A DNA stretch of 64,000 nucleotides, taken from NCBI GenBank assembly GCA_900315035.1, contig OMXO01000001.1:33425-97424 (forward strand). Reading direction: 5' to 3'. This DNA is from an uncultured Prevotella sp. Its GTDB lineage: Bacteria; Bacteroidota; Bacteroidia; Bacteroidales; Bacteroidaceae. Below the pieces are notes generated by a model, which saw only the letters and a program-made list of their open reading frames with translations, was not told the DNA's origin and searched no databases. Shown here one piece after another: positions 25,556 through 33,338 of this stretch (its first letter is position 1; the number at the start of each line of letters is the position of its first letter). The translations under genes were made by a program, and so were the position numbers.

Positions 25556-25586
25556 AGTGTATGCAGTGTATGCAAAAACTAAAAAT
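25556..25586 (-). repeat. Right 31-bp terminal inverted repeat
   Basis: Exact reverse complement of 22680-22710, with two overlapping decamers at 25556-25565 and 25565-25574. Confidence 0.92.
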
Positions 25587-25784
25587 TTTATTTTGTAATC
25601 TGTGGCGTTTGTATTTTCATATGAAAACCATTATTGCTAATGCTTTCTATCAAGAAAGAATGATAATAACTTATAAAGTTAGTTTATCTCTATATAAGAT
25701 AATACTGTTAAATTTTTGTATAATTTTTGGTTTTTGTATTAATATTTGTATTTTTGCATCATATTTGTTTAAATAGAATAGTTT
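25587..25784. other. AT-rich noncoding stretch after the repeat-bounded unit
   Basis: No convincing gene. A possible 71-codon frame starting inside the right repeat is rich in Ile, Phe and Leu and is probably chance in AT-rich DNA. The stretch ends with the promoter of the 25785 gene. Confidence 0.6.
25726..25756 (+). promoter_or_regulatory. Promoter of the 25785 gene
   Basis: TTTG (25726-25729), 19 bases, TATTTTTG (25749-25756), 28 bases before the ATG. Confidence 0.65.
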
Positions 25785-27554
25785 ATGAATGTGTTTTTTA
25801 AAAATAAAGTTCCTTCAAAAAAAGTGAGTTTTGCAGGTCTTGGTAGATGTCAATGGAACCTAGTGGCCCTTTCAATACTTAACTTGTTTTTTTTGCATTA
25901 TTATTTTTATTTTGCAGGATTATTGGAGTGGACTTTTATGTATTCTATTCCAACCAATATCTGCTCAATATTGTTTGATTCATGTTTTTTGTTCTTTTTG
26001 GGTCTTATACTCTGTCGTGGTAATATTAAACCTGCTTTAGCAATCTTATATAGTATAACTTTTCTTTGGTCATTTGTGAATGTGTTCTATTCACGTTTCT
26101 TCTTTCAATATATGTCAATATCTGCAATAGAGGAAGCTCATGGTTTGTTGGACGGGGTTGTAATTGACACCATGATGACAGGTTTCTCTTGGCTTGATTT
26201 GTATTATATATCATCTTTAACCTTGTTTTTGTTTTTCTATCGAAAGTCATCAAATTACCATATAAGTTTATCAGAGTCCTTTTGCTTATTAAAAGTGGCT
26301 TTGTTTTCTCTTTTGTTTATGTTCATTGTTTATTCAGCATATCACTTCTTAAATCCGAGATATCGAAATAATTGGGAAATGTATGGGTTTAGGATTAGTG
26401 AATTGTTTTGCGATATAACAAGAGGTGGAACTCCAAACTTGGCGCATTTCCAAACAGGTGCTGTTCGTTCTGCTATATTTGAAACTGCTAATTTATTTGT
26501 TTCTCACGAACTTACAAATGAAGAACGTAATGAAATCAAAAACTATTATTTGCCTGTAGAACACCGTGTAACAGAAAGTTTAGAAAAGCCTCATGTAAAG
26601 AATGTTTTGTTTATTTTATTAGAATCTTTTCTTTCTGCTCCAATTGATTTAGTTGTTGATGGACAAGAAATAACTCCTTTTCTTAATTCACTGAAGAGGG
26701 ATTCTACGGTATATTACAATGGTAAGATGCATCCCAATATAACATGCGGTGAATCTGGAGATGGTCAGTTTATTTATATGACGGGTATTCTACCTTTACG
26801 TTATAAGATGACTGTCGGCGCGATTAAAAATCAAATACTGCCAGCAATCCCTAGGTTGCTTAAAGAGAAAAAAGAAACCAAGCATACAGAAATAATTGTT
26901 CCCACTAATCCATATCTTTGGCAACAAAAAGATGTGAATTATGTATATGGTATAGATCGTATGTATTCTATAAACGATATTTGTAGTAACACAGATGAGG
27001 TCATCGATGATAGTAATATTTTTCAATTTGCTTCACATGTGATAACACCCAATATAGAGCCTTTCTTCTCTATGGTTTTGAGCCTCTCAACTCATAGTCC
27101 ATATGATTCTTTTATAGGTGAGAATCTTTTGGCAACTAATACTTCGTTGCCTAAAGAGTATCGCAATTACCTTAATACTTGTCATTTTACAGACGAACAG
27201 CTTCGTTTGTTCATTGAATCATTGAAGGCCAATAGATTATATGAACGCACTTTAATTGTTATTGTTGCAGATCATCATGCTCATATTGATAGATTAAATA
27301 TGGTTGGTAAAATTGATGAATCCATCCCGCTTTTTATTGTAAATGGTAATATTGATAGGCTATCGAGTTGGACTTCAGCATGTAATCAATTGGATGTCTA
27401 TACAACTTTAGTGGATCTTTTGGATATCGATTCAGAATGGATGGGATTGGGCCATACATTACTTCAGCCCAAATATCAAAATTCTTTGACAGATGAGGCT
27501 TGGCGCCTTTCAGAATGGATAATAGAAGGCAATTATTTCTCAAAGTTGAAATAA
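25785..27554 (+). CDS. LtaS/sulfatase-fold membrane transferase (phosphoglycerol or phosphoethanolamine type)
   Basis: A 589-residue inner-membrane protein. The first ~210 residues hold five hydrophobic segments, then a periplasmic alkaline-phosphatase-fold domain begins at NVLFILLESF, whose Glu is a metal ligand. The nucleophile region is CGESGDGQFIYMTG, where the Ser aligns near the Thr of LtaS. The D-H metal ligands are in IVIVADHHAHI and a late His in STHSPYD. This fold transfers phosphoglycerol or phosphoethanolamine from phospholipids to glycans. In a Gram-negative polysaccharide locus it likely decorates the exported glycan. The substrate cannot be told from sequence. Confidence 0.82.
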   Translation: MNVFFKNKVPSKKVSFAGLGRCQWNLVALSILNLFFLHYYFYFAGLLEWTFMYSIPTNICSILFDSCFLFFLGLILCRGNIKPALAILYSITFLWSFVNVFYSRFFFQYMSISAIEEAHGLLDGVVIDTMMTGFSWLDLYYISSLTLFLFFYRKSSNYHISLSESFCLLKVALFSLLFMFIVYSAYHFLNPRYRNNWEMYGFRISELFCDITRGGTPNLAHFQTGAVRSAIFETANLFVSHELTNEERNEIKNYYLPVEHRVTESLEKPHVKNVLFILLESFLSAPIDLVVDGQEITPFLNSLKRDSTVYYNGKMHPNITCGESGDGQFIYMTGILPLRYKMTVGAIKNQILPAIPRLLKEKKETKHTEIIVPTNPYLWQQKDVNYVYGIDRMYSINDICSNTDEVIDDSNIFQFASHVITPNIEPFFSMVLSLSTHSPYDSFIGENLLATNTSLPKEYRNYLNTCHFTDEQLRLFIESLKANRLYERTLIVIVADHHAHIDRLNMVGKIDESIPLFIVNGNIDRLSSWTSACNQLDVYTTLVDLLDIDSEWMGLGHTLLQPKYQNSLTDEAWRLSEWIIEGNYFSKLK

Positions 27555-27557
27555 ATT

Positions 27558-28745
27558 CTACATGGTGTCTATGGCATTAAAGAAATTCTCTGCATACGTC
27601 TCTTTGTTGAAAAACTTTGACCTCTTAAGAGATGCTTTAGCCATTGCTGTGCGTTTCTCTGGATGTTGGTAAAGGTCTAGAATCGCATTTGCAAGGTTCT
27701 CGACGAAATGTTTATCGGTACTTAATAGAACAGCATTTTCTTCTGTTATTTCTTCTGGAATACCACCTCGTCTTGTTGTTATGATAGGCAGTCCCATAGC
27801 CTGTGCTTCAAGAACAGTAGTTGGGAAGGGATCATCCCAAATAGATGGGATAACGGCAATGTCAGAAATTCTCAGGTAATCAGGCATTTTGTCATATGAG
27901 ATGAAGCCGGTGAATATTATTCTGTCAGGGATGCATTCTGCTTTTTCTTTGAGTGAATGTATAAATGTGTCTTCTGCATTACTGCCTCCGTAAAATGAAC
28001 TGCCAATTACTAAGAGCTTAACTTTGCAAATGTTCTTGATGGTCAAGATGGCATCGAGAAGTTCTGATATGCCTTTCTCTTTAGTGACCCGGCCGCTGAA
28101 AACCAAGACAAAGTCATCACTTGAGAGTCCAAGAGATTCTCTACATATTGTTGCACTCTTTTCTGGATAGAAAGCATCCAAGTCTATGCCATTATGGACG
28201 GTAAGGCATTTTTTGTCCTTGGGAACGATGGATTTTACCCCATTTGTAATGAAATCTGATACGCAGATGATTAAGTCAGCCGCATTATATAGTTCTTCTG
28301 CATAATCTGATTCTTTAGTGAGTTTTGAATTGTGGATGTGATAAACGATTTTTGCATCTGATACTTTGTTGATCTTCAGCGAAAAAGGTGGTCGGTTCTC
28401 GATGATAATTACGTCATATTTCTGTTTACGCAAATGCTTGAGAACCTGTTCAATGAAAAATTCTATAGAGAAGTGATGAAACTCCCTACCACCAGCTCTC
28501 CTTAAATATAAGCGCTTCCTTATTTTTGCTATGATGCTAGTTGTGTCTACATAGTAGTAGTGGTTAACGCTAGATTTTAGGGCAGGATGTTTCTTTATGT
28601 TATGATGATAGCAACTATATACTGTGATTTCATGCAGATGATGTTTGTCATTGTACTCTAAGTAAAAATCTACAAGATTCTCTACAGCTCCTCCTTGCAC
28701 AGCAGGAACTGGTAGGATACCAGATGTAAGGACTGCTATTCTCAT
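27558..28745 (-). CDS. Glycosyltransferase family 4
   Basis: A 395-residue GT-B enzyme. The opening MRIAVLTSGILPVPAVQGGAVENL has the glycine-rich acceptor loop. The donor half runs from LVFSGRVTKEKGISELL to PTTVLEAQAMGLPIITTRRGGIPEEI, with the retaining-GT glutamate in VLEAQ. It differs from the GGxER subfamily of the 1.3-8.7 kb genes and is closer to the general GT1/GT4 group of capsule loci. The stop lies four bases after the convergent LtaS-like gene. Monocistronic, with its own promoter. Confidence 0.88.
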   Translation of the reverse strand: MRIAVLTSGILPVPAVQGGAVENLVDFYLEYNDKHHLHEITVYSCYHHNIKKHPALKSSVNHYYYVDTTSIIAKIRKRLYLRRAGGREFHHFSIEFFIEQVLKHLRKQKYDVIIIENRPPFSLKINKVSDAKIVYHIHNSKLTKESDYAEELYNAADLIICVSDFITNGVKSIVPKDKKCLTVHNGIDLDAFYPEKSATICRESLGLSSDDFVLVFSGRVTKEKGISELLDAILTIKNICKVKLLVIGSSFYGGSNAEDTFIHSLKEKAECIPDRIIFTGFISYDKMPDYLRISDIAVIPSIWDDPFPTTVLEAQAMGLPIITTRRGGIPEEITEENAVLLSTDKHFVENLANAILDLYQHPEKRTAMAKASLKRSKFFNKETYAENFFNAIDTM

Positions 28746-28765
28746 GTTTTTATTCTTTATTTCTG

Positions 28766-28773
28766 CAAAGGTA
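28766..28773 (-). promoter_or_regulatory. -7 element of the 27558-28745 gene
   Basis: TACCTTTG on the minus strand, exact consensus, 20 bases before the ATG at 28745. No clear -33 TTTG was seen. Confidence 0.5.
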
Positions 28774-28791
28774 GTAAAATCCTAATAATTA

Positions 28792-28823
28792 TTTGGCATA
28801 TTTCGAATATTTTATTAATTTTG
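28792..28823 (+). promoter_or_regulatory. Promoter of the acyltransferase-SGNH pair
   Basis: TTTG (28792-28795), 20 bases, TAATTTTG (28816-28823), both exact, 21 bases before the ATG at 28845. Confidence 0.7.
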
Positions 28824-28844
28824 TAACATAAAAGGCAGATATAA

Positions 28845-29810
28845 ATGGGAAATAGACTTGAATATGTAGATATTGCGAAAGGAATGGGACTGGTGCTTGT
28901 TGTGTGTTCCCATTCTGATGCTTTAGATTTGATGTGGCTAATGATGGATATGTGTATTCCCATCTTCTTCTTCTGTTCTGGATATACCTTTAAGATGAAA
29001 GGCACGCTCGAAAGCTCAATGATAAAGAAGGCGAGGAAATTATTAGTACCTTATGTGTTTTTTAATCTGATGATGTTTTTTGCATTTTGTCATTTTTCGT
29101 TGCGAGAATTAGTTGGCATCATCTATTCACGATATAGTCTATATCCGCTTGATGTTACTCCTAATATCAAATTCTTTACATCAGGAAATTATCCAATGTG
29201 GTATTTGACAAGTATGGTCGTGTCCTATTTTCTGTTCTACTTACTTGTTTATTATGAGAAATATAAACATCTTCTAATGTTATTTTATGCTATATGTGTA
29301 GTGGGTTTCATAAAATGTCCGATACTATTACCTTGGAGTATAGATACGGCCCCATTGACAGCTTTATTGATATATGTGGGTATGAAGGTTAGGCAGCACA
29401 ATTTGATTACTATAAATATATATCAGGTGATGTTTTTATTGATGATTTATCTAGGCCTTCGATTTGTAGGTGGTGATTTAAATATATCTGTCAGAGAATA
29501 TGGATCCTCTGTTGCTATTTATTTCCTATTAGCTGTTATTGCGCCATTTGTCGTTTTATGGGGATCAAGGTTTTTAGAGAAAACTATTGTTGGTAATATT
29601 TTTATGGTTTTAGGAAAACATTCTTTAACTATATTTTGTGTTGAAATTGCCTTTATAGTTTTTGCAAAGCACATTTATAATTGGTTGTATCCAGAGGCAG
29701 AACTTGGTTATGTGGCTGGTTTTTTTGAGATTCTCTTAGCTTTATTTGGAGGCTGGGTGGTCTCATTATTGCTTCACAAAATTAAATTTGTAAGCCGTCT
29801 TTTATTTTAA
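28845..29810 (+). CDS. Membrane acyltransferase, acyltransferase-3 family
   Basis: A 321-residue polytopic protein. It starts RLEYVDIAKGMGLVLVVCSHSDAL, the AT3 signature with the active-site His in helix 1, and has about ten membrane segments. Very AT-rich codon use. It is followed five bases later by an SGNH hydrolase-like protein. In many O-acetyltransferases the AT3 membrane domain is fused to a periplasmic SGNH domain; here the two halves are separate, consecutive genes, so they probably form one two-component acylation system. Confidence 0.86.
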   Translation: MGNRLEYVDIAKGMGLVLVVCSHSDALDLMWLMMDMCIPIFFFCSGYTFKMKGTLESSMIKKARKLLVPYVFFNLMMFFAFCHFSLRELVGIIYSRYSLYPLDVTPNIKFFTSGNYPMWYLTSMVVSYFLFYLLVYYEKYKHLLMLFYAICVVGFIKCPILLPWSIDTAPLTALLIYVGMKVRQHNLITINIYQVMFLLMIYLGLRFVGGDLNISVREYGSSVAIYFLLAVIAPFVVLWGSRFLEKTIVGNIFMVLGKHSLTIFCVEIAFIVFAKHIYNWLYPEAELGYVAGFFEILLALFGGWVVSLLLHKIKFVSRLLF

Positions 29811-29815
29811 TATCA

Positions 29816-30652
29816 ATGAAAATTTCAAGGTATAAGATGATTATTGTATTATTCCTTCTCTCTTTTGGAGTGGTGGGCATTTATATCTACTATTATAATA
29901 GATGGAAACATTTGTGGGCATTAGAAACCAATAATGCTTCTCATTATGTAATTAGGCAGAATACGGATACAACATTAAGAGTGGCAATGATAGGAGATAG
30001 TTGGGCAGGGTTACATTACAAGCATAAAATGGATGCTTATCTTTCTGCTATTTTAGAGCAACGGATAAATAGATCAGTTCTAGTAGAGTCTAATGGTAAA
30101 GGCGGTGAAAAAACTAGAGGAATCTATAAGTTGATGTTTCAAACAGGTGAGTTTGGCACTAAGCAGTTGCTTTCTTTGAAGCCAGACTATTGTATTATTT
30201 CTGCAGGTATAAACGATGCTGCAGCTAATTTGGGAACAAAGCAATATTGTTACTATTATCGTCAAATACTCGATTTTTTGTTAGCCAACGGAATTCGCCC
30301 TGTAGTCTTGGAAATCCCTAATGTAAATATATGGCACTTATATGGTCGGAAACCGTATAAAGATTTAGTCGTGGATTTTGTTCGATCTACGATGACTGGT
30401 TGCAAAATGTATCAGTTCGTTGGATATAGGGATGCATTATACCAAATGTTGGAAAAGGAGAGGCTAATGGATAAAGTTGTTTATGTTTCAATGAATGATT
30501 GGAATGATGCTAGTCCTGACATTGATCAGAACTTATTTGTGAGTGATCAAATACATTTGAATCGACGGGGGTATGAGAAACTCGATTCGTGCATAGCTAT
30601 GGCTATAGCAAAAGATTTAGAAAATACGAGTAATCCCAGTTTTGTCTATTAA
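29816..30652 (+). CDS. SGNH/GDSL-family protein, membrane anchored
   Basis: A 278-residue protein. A hydrophobic segment near residues 8-25 (IIVLFLLSFGVVGIYIYYY) anchors it, with the catalytic domain outside the cytoplasm. SGNH blocks are visible: block I AMIGDSWAGL (nucleophile Ser), block III SAGINDAAAN (Asn), and block V SDQIHLNRRGYEKL (Asp-x-x-His). These proteins deacetylate sugars or complete acyl transfer started by an AT3 partner. It directly follows the AT3 gene, which supports the second role. Its 3' end overlaps the convergent acyltransferase gene by 36 bases. Confidence 0.85.
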   Translation: MKISRYKMIIVLFLLSFGVVGIYIYYYNRWKHLWALETNNASHYVIRQNTDTTLRVAMIGDSWAGLHYKHKMDAYLSAILEQRINRSVLVESNGKGGEKTRGIYKLMFQTGEFGTKQLLSLKPDYCIISAGINDAAANLGTKQYCYYYRQILDFLLANGIRPVVLEIPNVNIWHLYGRKPYKDLVVDFVRSTMTGCKMYQFVGYRDALYQMLEKERLMDKVVYVSMNDWNDASPDIDQNLFVSDQIHLNRRGYEKLDSCIAMAIAKDLENTSNPSFVY

Positions 30653-31585
30653 CCAATGAACAGTAATACCTAAGCATGATGATAGAATTATAAGAAGAAT
30701 GCTAATGATATCATGATACTCTGTAGACATGGTAATTATTCCTGTACTGATAGCATGGAAAAACATGCCTTGTATAATATAGATTTCCAAACTTGCTTGT
30801 CCAATTTTTGAAATTATGGGATTGATAGGGGGACAATGCCTTGAAATGACAATAAAGAGGGATGTAAAAATTGGAAGAAGGAATACTGTAGAGAAGTATT
30901 TGTAGTTATAGATTTCGTGATGATGTGGATATAAATAAATGAAAAACGGAATTCCCGCAATGAGTATATAATAATAGTATGTATCGGAGAAACCATTTTT
31001 TACCCAATAGGCGCATGTCATACCGAATAGAAAAGAAGGAATTCTGTATAGTAAAAAGAAATGTGGTTCACTCTTAGGGAGGTTGTTGCTTACAACTAAA
31101 ATGTATGATACTATCAAGCAAAGGCAGCAAACAGAAATGATAATAATCCAAAATTTTCTATCGTATAGTTTCTTTATGAAAGGCATTAAAATGTAGAGTA
31201 ATACTATGGATGGAATATACCAATCTCCATAAATCCCTCCTGTCCAGAAACCAATGGTTGTGTATCTAAAAAGATAAGTTAAAATACTATCGTGGTATAG
31301 TAAAATGCTTGCAAAAATCCCCAAAATGTAATAAGTGGGAAATATTCTTAAAAATCTTTTTTTGTAGAATGGAATAATTTCACTATTCTTATCGAGTGAA
31401 AAGAACAATCCAAATCCTGACACCAACATGAAGATATCCACTCCCGCAAACCCGTATTGGGCCAGAAAACCAAGAGGCTTGATTTGTGTGAATGTGAAAT
31501 GAAGCATCATAATCCATATAATACTCCAGCCCATCAGTTCTGAACGATAGGTAGAAATGTCTTTTATTGTAAAAAATTTGCCCAT
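30617..31585 (-). CDS. Membrane acyltransferase, acyltransferase-3 family
   Basis: A 322-residue polytopic protein. The N-terminus DISTYRSELMGWSIIWIMMLHFTF has the His of AT3 helix 1, although the usual R-G pair is replaced by S-E-L-M-G. About ten membrane segments follow. It is the last gene of the long minus-strand exopolysaccharide operon, 15 bases after the DUF6625 gene, and so is likely the O-acylating enzyme of that polymer. Its stop lies inside the convergent SGNH gene. Confidence 0.82.
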   Translation of the reverse strand: MGKFFTIKDISTYRSELMGWSIIWIMMLHFTFTQIKPLGFLAQYGFAGVDIFMLVSGFGLFFSLDKNSEIIPFYKKRFLRIFPTYYILGIFASILLYHDSILTYLFRYTTIGFWTGGIYGDWYIPSIVLLYILMPFIKKLYDRKFWIIIISVCCLCLIVSYILVVSNNLPKSEPHFFLLYRIPSFLFGMTCAYWVKNGFSDTYYYYILIAGIPFFIYLYPHHHEIYNYKYFSTVFLLPIFTSLFIVISRHCPPINPIISKIGQASLEIYIIQGMFFHAISTGIITMSTEYHDIISILLIILSSCLGITVHWLIDKTGITRIF

Positions 31586-31600
31586 GATATAACTACGTAA

Positions 31601-32527
31601 TTATCTGATGTGGCCTTTTCCTGTTTTCCATAAGATGCGGTCTTTCCACTGATAGTATTTGGTCATGAGGTCTCGCTTCCTGCTATAAAGACGGAGTCTT
31701 AGCATTGTAAAATGATCGGGATAATCAATCATGCTTCCTGGTGTTATCAAAAAATGATCATAGTCCTTAACCCGATCCTTCATAAATGGACGATGCTGGA
31801 AATGGGCATAGAGAGATTCTTTCTTTTCTAACTTGCCATCTTTGAAACGAAGCATATATAACTTGCTCCCTTTGTGTTCAAAAAGGATTTGTTTCCAGCC
31901 TCTGGTGAGACTGTTCATCGCATAGGATTGCTTGGGAATTGACACATTGTCAAACTGCCAATCCAGGAAACTATCCTGAGGTCGACAATCTTTCCATTTA
32001 TCTGCAGTTCCTTTATGATCGTATTCGTCAAAGAAAGTTTGCTCGTGTATTGTTAATACTTCTCTATAGTCTTGATAGCCAGGAACAATCACCTTATAAT
32101 ATGTGTTTGTTTCTTCATCATTACGATATAGTGTGAGGTGTCCAAAACCTAAGAAGAATTTGTGGCGTGAAAGAACTTCGTCTGTAAAGAAAGCCCTGAA
32201 ATCACCATAAACGACATCCAAGTCGCCATATCCCCAATAGTCGTATTTTGAGATGTATTTTTGTAGGGCTTGTCCATATACAGGTTTGAAATCACAAAGA
32301 ATATAAGGACGATCCAGTACAATTGGAAAATCGAAAACGGCTTGAATGTATTGTCTGAAATCCTCAAACTGCATTTTGTGTACAATAATGTTTTGGGCAG
32401 GTTCAACGTCTGCATCTGTAAAGAACATAAAGTCAACAGATGGGTTTCGGAGCGCGGATTCACGCCACATCTTATATTGTACAGGAAGTTTCCCAAAGTA
32501 TGGGAATATCATAACGATAGATTTCAT
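31601..32527 (-). CDS. DUF6625-family glycosyltransferase-like protein
   Basis: A 308-residue protein. It begins SIVMIFPYFGKLPVQYKMW and contains FMFFTDAD, DRPYILCDFKPVYGQAL and the acidic WGYGDLDVVYGD, which has the D-x-D metal-site look of GT-A enzymes. The conserved FGHLTLYRN follows. This arrangement is characteristic of DUF6625 proteins from capsule and O-antigen loci, which are generally taken to be glycosyltransferases though not biochemically defined. It lies between a GT2 and an AT3 gene in the operon. Cytoplasmic. Confidence 0.75.
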   Translation of the reverse strand: MKSIVMIFPYFGKLPVQYKMWRESALRNPSVDFMFFTDADVEPAQNIIVHKMQFEDFRQYIQAVFDFPIVLDRPYILCDFKPVYGQALQKYISKYDYWGYGDLDVVYGDFRAFFTDEVLSRHKFFLGFGHLTLYRNDEETNTYYKVIVPGYQDYREVLTIHEQTFFDEYDHKGTADKWKDCRPQDSFLDWQFDNVSIPKQSYAMNSLTRGWKQILFEHKGSKLYMLRFKDGKLEKKESLYAHFQHRPFMKDRVKDYDHFLITPGSMIDYPDHFTMLRLRLYSRKRDLMTKYYQWKDRILWKTGKGHIR

Positions 32528-32531
32528 GTCC

Positions 32532-33338
32532 TTATTTGTTTTTTAATAAACGATATAGGATTTTGATGAAGTAAGTCATCCACTTGAGTCCCTTTGGGGT
32601 TTCAAGAAGATGTAGAAACTTATATGCCGTAGTTTTGTCTAATAACGTAAGAGTCTTATAATCTTCGATGGCTCCAGCAGGTAGAAATTCTGCAATGGTT
32701 GCTTGGTGTTCGGCTATACGACGTTCATTGTAGGATTTGCTGATACCATCTGGCTCGCGTTTGCATACGATTTCGTCAATCAATTTTACGCTACAACCTT
32801 CCACGCAGATTTTCTGGATATAGAATTTGATGTCAGCTACGATTCTGAGTGATTCGTCATAGAGCGTGTCGCAGAATAATTCTCGTTTGAAGAACGTACT
32901 CTGATGGGGAAGAGTCTGGATATAAAAAGTCAGCATGGAGACCCGGGGAGGAAGGATGGTGCAGAAGCCTTGTCGTGTCTTCGAATTATAATGGAAATCA
33001 TGCCCAACAATCATGTCTGAAGTAAGGTGTAGATTATTAATATGTTGGAGAACTTGTTCGCTATAAAAACAGTCACCAGAATTCATGAAATTCAGGTATT
33101 CACCAGTTGCTTTCTTGATACCTTTGTTCATGCCTTGGTAGATGCCTCCATCAGGTTCTGATACCCAAAAGTTAATTTGGGAATCGTATTCCCTTAAGAC
33201 ATCTACACTACCATCAGTCGAACCGCCGTCAATAATGATAAACTCAAAATCACGGAAAGTCTGATGGATCACGCTTTCTATGGTTTTGCGCAATCCTTCT
33301 TTGTTGTTGAAATTGACGGTGATGATGGAGTATTTCAT
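32532..33338 (-). CDS. Glycosyltransferase family 2 (short WcaA-like type)
   Basis: A 268-residue GT-A enzyme. Signature blocks are YSIITVNFNNKEGLRKTI, EFIIIDGGSTDGSVDVL, and the metal-site region YLNFMNSGDCFY, with S-G-D in place of D-x-D as in this subgroup. Q-S-T-F-F-K-R in the acceptor region is also typical. The stop is four bases before the DUF6625 start; the ATG overlaps the flippase stop by four bases. Adds a side or backbone sugar in the exopolysaccharide repeat unit; donor unknown. Confidence 0.88.
   Translation of the reverse strand: MKYSIITVNFNNKEGLRKTIESVIHQTFRDFEFIIIDGGSTDGSVDVLREYDSQINFWVSEPDGGIYQGMNKGIKKATGEYLNFMNSGDCFYSEQVLQHINNLHLTSDMIVGHDFHYNSKTRQGFCTILPPRVSMLTFYIQTLPHQSTFFKRELFCDTLYDESLRIVADIKFYIQKICVEGCSVKLIDEIVCKREPDGISKSYNERRIAEHQATIAEFLPAGAIEDYKTLTLLDKTTAYKFLHLLETPKGLKWMTYFIKILYRLLKNK

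Larger units (their letters stand above)
22680..25586. mobile_element. Candidate mobile or satellite unit with perfect 31-bp inverted ends
   Basis: A 2,907-bp unit whose two ends are perfect inverted copies of a 31-bp sequence. A second, subterminal inverted pair (34 bp, 31 matching) lies just inside. It encodes a DUF6078-like Cys-rich protein and a VirE-type P-loop protein, both on the plus strand, and has three phased palindromes between them. There is no transposase or recombinase. ATTTTG occurs directly outside the left end and three bases outside the right end, a weak hint of target duplication in AT-rich DNA. It could be a transposable unit mobilised in trans, a satellite that replicates by the VirE-like protein, or a fixed cassette bounded by protein-binding sites. 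Confidence 0.5.

Noticed and set aside
22680-25586. Interpreting the decamer clusters as a CRISPR array
   Set aside because: Copies are inverted, only ten bases long, lack unique ~30-base spacers, and no cas genes are near.
22674-25595. ATTTTG target-site duplication around the repeat-bounded unit
   Set aside because: The right copy is three bases away from the repeat end, and the flanks are AT-rich, so chance is likely; kept only as a weak hint.
25561-25776. 71-codon plus-strand frame after the right repeat
   Set aside because: Starts inside the terminal repeat, low-complexity Ile/Phe/Leu content typical of AT-rich noncoding DNA, and overlaps the next gene's promoter.
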